In this document: in pieces, positions 56,235 to 64,000 of the stretch | Numbering within the stretch: the first letter of the stretch is position 1 | How the letters are laid out: every line of letters starts with the position of its first letter | NCBI RefSeq assembly: GCF_023065955.2 | Contig: NW_026623078.1 | Location: 11,976,199 to 12,040,198, forward strand | Length of the DNA: 64,000 bases | From: Ursus arctos | Taxonomy: Eukaryota; Chordata; Mammalia; Carnivora; Ursidae | Direction of reading: 5' to 3' | Translations under genes and position numbers: made by a program | Notes under the pieces: generated by a model | The model's input: only the letters and a program-made list of their open reading frames with translations | Database searches by the model: none | Told to the model about the DNA's origin: nothing

Positions 56235-59200
56235 GCCCACCTGCCCTGGTCCTTGTCCTAGACTCTCCTTTAGCAAGCCAATCATATTTTTATGAGCATC
56301 TGCATTTAGTATGTGACAAATACATGAATATGCTTAACATTTGGAGAAGCCAGGGTGGGACAAAGATAGATTTAAAGAAACAACTAATCCATTCTTTAAA
56401 GGCATTACACACATTTTTGTGTTTTTGTACTGATTTGATTCCTTGCTTTCCCCTTAATCTGTTATTTGTACCTTGTGATAAACTTGTACAGAATTATTTA
56501 ACGTGGAAATCAGCTGATGGTTTGCTAAATCCAGTACTTCCCCAGGCAAGTAATTTTTCATTGACATTACATCTTGAGGGGCCTTTAACTTGATCTCCCA
56601 ACACATTTGATCATTAGTATCAGTATTGTCATATCACTTGTTTACATAAGGTACTTGAATTTTACCAACACTGCCAGTGTTACACTATACTGCAGTATGG
56701 TCATAGTACAATTCAATTTTATTACAGAACACACTAGAAAGAATTACAGAGGTATTTGCTATGTCTTTCCAATAGAATAATCCCTTACCCATATACCAGA
56801 AATTATAATGGACAGGAATGATTACATTTGTCTATGATTTGGTTATTTTTGAATTCCAAGTCAGTTGGGGGAAAAGTCAGTCCTTTTCTTTTAGTTCAGA
56901 GGCTTGTACTGAGACTGGCTTCCATTGTGTGCTGTTATATAGAGGGGTACACATCCCTTTTACAGGAAGGACACACATGGTGTTCAGAATATTTCCTAAT
57001 TCTGCTCACTGTACTATAAGATATGTCTTATTTTGATCTATTCTTGGGGTGAAGGTAGTCATAGTGCATCAAGGTAAATTACAAGCACTCTCAGAGAATT
57101 TTGATAATTTTAAAAGTCCATAAGTTTGTCACAGGTATGCCCCTTGGACCTCAGCACCTAGGATGAAGGGCCATTGTCCCATGGCTACTTTAGACTCCAT
57201 CTGTGTTAGAATAGTCAAGAGACCTTGTTGGGACAGGGACAGGCCTTTCCCAATGCTGGGTCCTGGCTTTATTCAGCATTATCTGTTGAGTCTGCCTGAC
57301 CACTTCACTAAAACCTCATTATCTTTCCATGCTGACTCTCATCCATTGCTCTCCTCCTAGGAAAGAATACTCTTGAATCTGCTTATTCTAGTTAATGAAT
57401 CTTTTTCTTCTGAGTGCTGCTTCTTATTTAAATCAAATTCAACTTGTCCTGGGATACCTAGAACAGCACCAGTGTTCCTCTAAAACCCTTTTGCATCTTG
57501 TGTGCCAGTGTTGCTTTCTCCACCATGCATGTTGTTGCCACTAGTTCTAATGGCCTGAGTGCAGTTAGACACTTGTTGTGTGCCCAAAAATGTTAGGTCC
57601 CCCATACTAGGATCAGGTGAATGGTAGTCACACCTAGATGTAATTTAGTCTGAGTATGCCACAAAGCTACCACATCCTTCCTTATGTCAGGGTGGGACCA
57701 TTTCCTAGAAGGGAATTTCAGAGCCACCATGTGATGCCTACTGCTTAATTCCCATCATCCTTTCTATTCTGTTTCATAGTTTTCCATACACAAAACAAAG
57801 CTGGTATGTGTTTGTGCATAGCACATTTTAGCATGTCAGGCATGCAGTCTCTATGTTTTATTCACTATAACCAGGAACTTTTCTAAGCCTCTGGTCATCA
57901 ATGTTTATAGTTACATAGATCAGTCTGCCAAGAACTGTACACTATGTGGCCCAATGGCTATATGTGGAGTAGTTCCCAGAAATTCCTTGCCAGATGATAT
58001 CCTTTGTAATAATGTAATCTGAAAAATAAGAGTCAGAAGACATTAACATATTACTAGCGTCCCATTCATCATTATTTAAACATTGGTCTAGTTTATCATC
58101 CTACTGATGCCCAAGATATTTCCCAGAGCAATCCCTCTCATGTTTGCAGCCTTCTATTTAACCTTGTCAGGTTCAAAAGCAGGTGTGGTCTTGGCACTAT
58201 ATAGCTTTATCCTTTCAGACATCTATTATAATTGAACTAAGAGAATATCATCCCTTCCTCCAAGCCCTTCTTGAGGCAGCAGAGTAATATTGGATTTCCA
58301 TTGTTTCATAGTTCATTTACACATTACTTTACCCTTGGCTACTTTTTCTTCTTTTCTCCATTTGTCATTGACTTTTACCTGAACGTTTCCAATTTTGGAA
58401 GGAACATAGGCTGCATCACTGTGCTGGTTTTGATTGCCAGCAGCAATGCTTGTCTAGCAAGTGCCTCCCACTTAGTCTATTCTGACATGGGGTAAGGTTA
58501 GGTGTAGAACTAGTGGACTATCTTGATCATTAGGTAATATAGCTGTATTCACTGTCAACCCTAATTTTGACAGTAAGAGTGAAGGCACAGTCCACCACAT
58601 AAAGCCCTTAGGAATTCTGGCATAAATATTTAAAGTTAAAGTTCTTGCTTAAGGATCATCCCTGCTTCTAGCACCACCGTTGTAGCTCTGGTCCTGGAGC
58701 AGTTGAGGTGATGTGGGGGAAAATTGTGTAACTGTGCGAGCATATCATACCTTCTTCCCTAGATACAGCCAGAAAAGTATCAACACAAACATGCTCCTCC
58801 ATTCTGCAGTATTCAAAACCAAACAGACTGTCCCTAAGTTGGTCACTCTCACAATCCATTTTAGTAAAAGTTCTTCAGGAAGCTGATAATATCAGTAGTT
58901 TCTTAGGTTTTGCTTCCCCTCAGCACCAAGGCTACCTTCATAGTGATCAGAAGTCCTAGAGGTGCTGCCTGTTTTTCCAGTATAAATTGTCCCTTCAGTA
59001 GTGACTCTGAGACTAAAAGCTATAGCTCAAACCATTTAAAATCTGAACTTGGCACAGGGTCAGGATATGCCACAATACAACCCTTTACTTTCATTTTAGC
59101 TATTACAGATAAAGACAACTAAGATTGCATATTTAGTTTGTTTCTCATTATTTTGCATTTCCTTCCATATCTGGTGAGTCAATTCCTGAGTCGAGTCTAT

Positions 59201-59406
59201 CACCCTATACTCCACTGATAACTTTTACCTCCAATGACTGATATATATATATATAGTTGTCTCATTTCACAGGTGACTTGGTAGCCATTCAGGCATCAGA
59301 GTTTTGTCATCCCCCATCCTATCATCTTGCCTTTCTCCAAACAATGTTTTCACCATATTTCAAGTGAGTCAGGGTCGTTCTAGAATATCTCACCTCTGAT
59401 GCCTAC
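56235..59406 (-). mobile_element. Decayed ERVL-type internal region
   Basis: About 3.2 kb between two LTRs of the same family and orientation, roughly half of what a complete element would carry, so much has been deleted. Both strands are full of stops. The longest minus-strand frame with a retroviral look is 63 codons (58668-58859), which I cannot assign to a particular protein. Plus-strand frames of up to 132 codons (55852-56593) are shadows. No intact gene is present. Confidence 0.55.
59388..59405 (-). other. Primer-binding-site-like sequence (tRNA-Leu type)
   Basis: Immediately inside the right-hand LTR the minus strand reads TAGGCATCAGAGGTGAGA, close to the tRNA-Leu primer site TGGTGTCAGAAGTGGGA that characterises ERVL elements (12-13 of 17 bases by eye). 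Its position, one base from the LTR edge and in the same orientation, supports calling 59407-59920 the 5' LTR. Confidence 0.6.
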
Positions 59407-59920
59407 TGTATCAAAGGTCCCCAAGACCACCCTTGCTTAATGATTCACTAGAAGGACTTACGAAACTCAGAAGCCATTATACTCATGGTTATGGATTATA
59501 ACAGTAAACTGATATTTATTAAAATCAGTAAAGGGACAATATCCAGGAGGAACCAGATGCAAGCTTCTGGTGTCCTCTCCCAGGAGTCAATGGACAAACT
59601 TAATTCTTCCAGCAGTGATGTATAACAACATACATGAAGTGTTGACTACCAGGGAAGCTCACCTGAGTCTTAACATCCACTGTTTTTATTGAGATCAGCC
59701 ATGTAGGCATATAGTGCCGGCATGACCTACTTCAGCTACTTAGACTCCAACATCACCCCCAAAGCATCAGGTATACAAAGCCACTTCTAGGTAGAATTTT
59801 CCAGGGCTCAGAGCTCCTATTCCAGGAGCCAGCCAAGGTCTGGTTGTGAAGACAGGTATTTTCTGGGAATACGAAGTGTTTGAGAAACTCAGGCCTGCTA
59901 AGTTAACCCTTTCCCACACA
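59407..59920 (-). mobile_element. ERVL-type 5' LTR
   Basis: The plus strand starts TGTATCAAAGGTCCCCAAGA and ends CTTTCCCACACA, so the reverse complement has TG..CA ends. Landmarks shared with 55650-56234 are TCCCCAAGACCACCCTTG, GGTTATGGATTATAACAGTA, GGGAAGCTCACCTGAGTCTT, GTTTTTATTGAGATCAGCCA and CCAGCCAAGGTCTGGTTGTG. No matching 5-bp target duplication is visible outside the pair. Confidence 0.7.
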
Positions 59921-60749
59921 ACCTGTTTTCTTCCATAGGAAGCTGGAAGCCTAGAAGCCTCTTTTTATTTTGAATTGTCTCTGGCCTTTTTAGTCCAATA
60001 TAATATAAGTCTTTTGAAAAATTATCAAATTTGTAACGTATCAAATTACAAGTCTACCCTGTTGAATAAAAGACACACATTACAAATTTGTAATGTATCA
60101 AATTAAATAAACTACCCCAATGAACAAAAACCACACCCATAAATCCCTTCAAGAAAGATCTTTCTCTACTTTGAGGTGAAAATCAGAATGGTGTGGGATA
60201 AACTAAAATTCTTAGAAGCTCTACTGTCTACTTGGGAAGTCTATGAGGTACAGTCTTAAGATACTTAGAAATTAAGTTTTTTTGTTGTTGTTGTTGACAT
60301 GACAGAGTCTATGAGGTTTTGCCTTAAAAATTCCTGAAGTCTAGCAAATTGTCTTACAGGGTTTTGTTGCCGAGGCCACTCTCTTGTGGGCAGCACTTCA
60401 GATTTGATCTTTGCTGTGGGGAAATTGATAATGTTGAGAATCTTTCACTACAAAAGACTGAGGATGAAAAATAGTTTTATTTTGGAATCCAGAAAGTCCT
60501 GGTCTTTATATATTTCCTCTAAATTTCACTTGAAAATGAAACAGTTCCTTCTTTAGCTCATTTTATTTTTTCCATATTTTATTATAAGCAGCTAATAGAA
60601 GCTAGTTGCATTTTGCCATGGAAATCTCCTTACCCACATCTTTAATTTCATTAGGAATCCTTTTTGTTGTCCATTTACTGAAAACAAGAGTTTTGCTTGC
60701 TGTTCTGACACAAATCAGCTGCTCATTTCCTCACTGACCTTCCAGGCTT
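59921..60749. other. No gene seen; one tandem duplication
   Basis: A 57-bp unit that starts AAATTTGTAACGTATCAAAT is repeated once in tandem (60027-60083 and 60084-60140) at about 75 percent identity. I recognise nothing else. Confidence 0.45.
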
Positions 60750-61230
60750 CACTGTCTTGTGAGGCATCTTAAGCTGGTCTCACTGCCTGGCCTTGAAGCC
60801 AATGTGGCAGGGCTCAGTTTTTCCATCTTGATCTATCAGTTTTTCCATCTTGATCTATCAGTTTCTGATGAGGATGTGTTAAAGTCTCCTACCATGATGA
60901 TAGTTTGGGCAGTTTTCCATAAGAGTCCATTGGGTTTTGAGACTATCTATATCTGTATTTATCTCAGGACCATTTTGTGCATGTAAGTTCATGATTTCAT
61001 TATATCTACAAGCCTAATTGTCCCTTTTTATTACTAAGTACCATCTCACATCATCTGTCTTAATGCTTTATCCTCACAATCCCTTTTGTCTGGTATTAAG
61101 ATCTCTATACTATCTTTTGACATCTTTTTACAATCCTTTATTTTCAATATTTCTGTTTTTATGCTTTATGCCTGTATTACATAGCATCAAATTGCTAGGT
61201 TAAAAAAATAATTCCAATAGTAATAATTTA
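60750..61230 (-). mobile_element. Old LINE-1 ORF2 fragment
   Basis: The plus strand reads GTTAAAGTCTCCTACCATGA, TCTATATCTGTATTTATCTC, GTCCCTTTTTATTACTAAGT, CCTTTTGTCTGGTATTAAGA, the antisense of the ORF2 endonuclease region, comparable to 1270-1480 but more decayed. A 22-bp unit is tandemly duplicated near its edge (60815-60858). Confidence 0.6.
60815..60858. repeat. Perfect 22-bp tandem duplication
   Basis: CAGTTTTTCCATCTTGATCT plus AT occurs twice without a mismatch (60815-60836, 60837-60858) and is followed by the start of a third unit. Confidence 0.95.
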
Positions 61231-61989
61231 TGATAGATTTGGGCATATTTCTAAGGTTTTGTCTTATATCTGCTTGTTATCTCTGAGGACATGCCATTTG
61301 GTATGAGACTCTAAGGGGTAAAAACATTCAGGCCCAATTGGGACAGACCCTTTGCAGGCAAAAAATAAATAAATAAATAAAAATAAAAAGGACAAGTGCA
61401 AAGACATGGAAGCAGGGAAGAAAAAACTTGACATATTTGAGGACAAGAGAGGAAATCAGTGCAGCTGAAATCTGGTATAAGAATTCTCTGGGGTGGAGGA
61501 TAGGAGCCAGGTGGGAATGGTCTTGTAGCCATGCTGAGTATTGGGAGAATCTGTGTCCCAAGAAGGGCGCTCTCCATCAGGGAATGCTCCCAGCTTCTTT
61601 CCATCACCAGTTGATCAGAGCATTTGCTGAATGGTGAGACTCGGAAAAGCAGCTGAGCATACCCCTTCTGAGCTCTCTCTTTGGTGGGGGAATACACTTT
61701 TCTGCAGAAGGCATGTATCATGTCTGTGCTCTGTCATGTGATGAGCTCTGCCTGCCATTGTCATTGAGTCCATGATATTTGGAAGTGGCCCTGTCTAATC
61801 CAAGGCTGAGCTGTCAGCAGTCCTAGTTGGCCAATACTCAGCTGCATTCTCTAAAGAGTGTTATCAAAAGAATGATTGTGCTTTGTCCACTATATGCTTG
61901 TCTCCTGGGTCTATTAGGATGTAAAGTTATTATTTAATCAGCCCATGAAAAACTGACATTAATAACTTAGTATTTTTTTGAACTACAAT
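61231..61989. other. No gene seen; AAAT microsatellite
   Basis: An (AAAT)n run lies at about 61361-61388. A 136-codon minus frame (61311-61721) starts in ordinary sequence, crosses the microsatellite and has no family motif, so I treat it as chance. Confidence 0.45.
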
Positions 61990-62440
61990 GAGAAGATTTT
62001 GAGGGCTTTCAAAGCAGGGGTGAAACTGATTTATGTTCTATAAAGATCATTTTGTCTACCGAGAGCAGAATGGAATGTAGAGGTCAAAAATAGAAGCTTG
62101 TTAGTAATCCAGCAAAGAAGAAAAGTGGGTTAACTTGAAATTTGTTTAGGTTGGGTATGGGGAATGAATGATAAGGTGAAGTTTATTGTAGATCTTGGTT
62201 TTTAGGTTTAGTAATTGAGTGGAAGGTGCTGCTAGGTACTGAGGTGGGAAAGTCTGGGAAGATAATATCTTTAGGGGTTTGGGGCTTGTCGAGTTTGGAA
62301 TACCCATTAGATAATCAAGTATAGATATCAGGTATGCAATTGAATTAGATGCAGAAGCTTAGGGTTACATCAGGACTAAAGGCATAAAATTGGAAGTCAT
62401 CAGTGAAAGGTGGTATTAAATGAGTTTGGATTCTGCATCA
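61990..62440 (+). mobile_element. L2 LINE, sense, decayed
   Basis: GATTTTGAGGGCTTTCAAAG, AGATCATTTTGTCTACCGAG, GTTAGTAATCCAGCAAAGAA, GGTGAAGTTTATTGTAGATC, GTTTGGAATACCCATTAGAT and ATTGGAAGTCATCAGTGAAA follow one well-known ancient LINE block (TTTTGAGCAGAG..GGATCACTCTGGCTGC..GAGATGCC..GGAGTCATCAGC). Confidence 0.6.
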
Positions 62441-63519
62441 AACATAACAAGTATTTGATAACTATAATTATGTGGTGGGTGAGTGTGATGCTGTATCAAT
62501 ACAAGGTAAGGGAGAAAGCCAGTGGGAGTGCAGTTACCACAATTACCAACTGCAGAAATAGTTGCTTTATGAACTTACATACTCTCCTCACAGTAGAGAT
62601 AATCGGGAAGGAATTATGGCATAAAGCTTGAAAATAATGTCAGGAATGTTATGTTTAATCATGAGGATGAGCCATAATCTCTGAGTTTAAAATTACTTAT
62701 TTTACTCTTTTAAAATTTATTGTTAGGGTATAATTTTATGATTGGTATTCATTTCATAAAACACTTCAGGATATAGAAAAATGCATATATCAATGCTTAA
62801 ACCCAGAAAAAATTATTTTGATACTGTTTAGCTAAAAAGAATAGATAAAATGTGTTGGGGGAAAATCTAAAATCTAAGGGAGCCAAAGCATATGTAAAAT
62901 TCTATGGAAAATATGTAATTTTTTTATATTAGGAAAAAATTTGGATTCACTTGTGAGAATCAGTAAAGAAAAATTTCCCCAAATCTTTGCCATTACGAAA
63001 TTGAATTTTTTTAACTGTAAAAAATTAGCAACTTGATAATAACGTAAAAGGATGAAACATTTTTTTTTTTAATGATTCAAAGTGAACTAAAAACATCACA
63101 ACTACTGCCAGGAAAATATCTACAAACAGATTGTCCTCCTATTATTAGATTGGCGTTAATAATTATCCAGGCTCCAAATGGTAGTTTGGAGAATTGCTGA
63201 AAGAATACTTTCAGACCAATTCTTCCATTTAAGACAATTTTGGGACTAAGAAATATGTGGAATTGAATTAAAACACTGGTAAAGCAACTTATTTTCTCTT
63301 CTCTGTTGCAAATAAGTTTATCTAGCATTCTGGTTGAATTTCTTAGCTGGAGGAGAGGGGAGAAAGGGAAGTGACTTTTATTCAGGCCAAGGGTTCAGGG
63401 GCCCCTAATCAGTAGGTAAATTGAAGGGAGTTAAGAGACTGAACCTGCCCTCAAGGAGCTCATGAAGCTACTTTACCTAGAAGCAGTTCCCCAAACAGAT
63501 ACAATTGCTCTTCCTGGAT
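62441..63519. other. No recognisable feature
   Basis: AT-rich sequence, with a poly-T run at 63060-63070. An 83-codon minus frame (63077-63328) shows no motif. Confidence 0.45.
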
Positions 63520-63600
63520 GACATTACTGAGGCTGAGCAAGAAGGACAGGAAGTTGCCCAAGGTCACCCTTGATGGTGGTGGTGGGGTTGCTGTCCGTCC
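63520..63600 (-). mobile_element. MIR SINE fragment
   Basis: ACTGAGGCTGAGCAAGAAGG and AAGTTGCCCAAGGTCACCCT are the antisense MIR core. Confidence 0.6.
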
Positions 63601-63689
63601 CAGCTGGAGGGAGCACAGGATCAGAAGTAGCAGAAACTGAATGTTTGAGATATGTTTTATGGGTGGAAGAGCAGCAACAAGCAATTGTT

Positions 63690-63880
63690 ATTCATTGATT
63701 CATTTAGCAAATGCAGTGTACTGCCAAAGTAGCCATACTAGGCATATGGTGGGAAATGGAACTCTAATTGTGGGAAGAACAGATGTGTCCTTCTCTTAAG
63801 AGTTTGCAGTCTAAAGGGAGATAATAATTATGAAGGTAAAAGGCAGCGTGGAAAATACTGTGACAAGAAATGCTATGGGA
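63690..63880 (+). mobile_element. L2-type fragment
   Basis: TATTCATTGATTCATTTAGC, ACTAGGCATATGGTGGGAAA, GAGTTTGCAGTCTAAAGGGA and ACTGTGACAAGAAATGCTAT follow the ancient block with ATTCATTCAACAA..GCTCACAGTCTAG..AGTGCTATG. The remaining bases to the window end are unassigned. Confidence 0.5.
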
Positions 63881-64000
63881 AGTCTACACTTCACTCTTTC
63901 ACAATTTACTCCAGTAACAGCCCCAGCAAAATTACTGGGCCCTCTCAATCTCTTTTGATTAACATAAATGTTGATAATCAAGAGCTTATAGCCAACCTTG

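Noticed and set aside
55852..56593. Plus frames of 116 and 132 codons
   Set aside because: They are antisense to an ERVL-type LTR and its internal region.
61311..61721. 136-codon minus frame
   Set aside because: It runs across an AAAT microsatellite and has no recognisable motif.
1..64000. Possible CRISPR array, operon, phage or mitochondrial insertion
   Set aside because: No regularly spaced direct repeats, no ribosome-binding-site plus ORF series and no mitochondrial gene order were seen. The repeats are mammalian.

Overview
The window is nuclear DNA from a mammal, and the repeats point to an arctoid carnivoran (bear, seal or mustelid group). At least ten tRNA-Lys-derived CAN-SINEs are present, in both orientations, most with visible target-site duplications. 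There is also a young carnivore-type LINE-1 3' end. The rest of the repeat load is older and shared by placental mammals: L1M, L2, MIR, MaLR (MLT1/MST), MER5/hAT, an ERVL-type provirus and another LTR family. No bacterial-style gene, CRISPR array, tRNA gene, rRNA gene or mitochondrial insertion was seen. Nearly all open frames here are chance frames or decayed transposon pieces.

Layout. 1-4.2 kb: an LTR-like repeat, then an old minus-strand L1 that runs into a CpG-rich block. 4.2-16 kb: mostly unremarkable sequence with a hAT MITE broken by a SINE, an MLT1 LTR, five SINEs, L2 and MIR pieces and an AT palindromic repeat. 16-22 kb: a 98-bp L1 stub with perfect duplications, nested L2/MIR, an old local duplication (about 17.55 and 19.79 kb), MER5 and L2 copies. 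22.3-23.7 kb: two LTRs of one family in convergent orientation. 24-37 kb: sparse old repeats, SINEs and microsatellites. 37.8-43.7 kb: a nearly full-length old minus-strand L1 carrying a younger 5'-truncated L1 and a SINE. 44.0-44.6 kb: a MER5-type element split by a MaLR LTR with a perfect 5-bp duplication. 45.87-46.75 kb: two exon-like segments. 48.5-50.3 kb: another minus-strand L1. 55.65-59.92 kb: a decayed ERVL-type provirus on the minus strand. 60-64 kb: L1, L2 and MIR remnants.

Gene content. The only protein-coding signal I would take seriously is a pair of plus-strand exon candidates (45869-45938 and 46672-46753). Each has a branch-point-like motif, a pyrimidine tract, an AG acceptor and a strong GT donor, and they join in phase without a stop. 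I could not identify the gene. Seven of the eight L1 pieces I could orient are antisense to this strand, which fits the inside of a plus-strand transcription unit but does not prove it. I found no convincing undescribed biological system. The best leads are the exon pair, the convergent LTR pair, the CpG-rich block and the old local duplication.

Repeat assignments come from recalled family features, not from a database search, so sub-family names and edges (often plus or minus 10-50 bases) are approximate.
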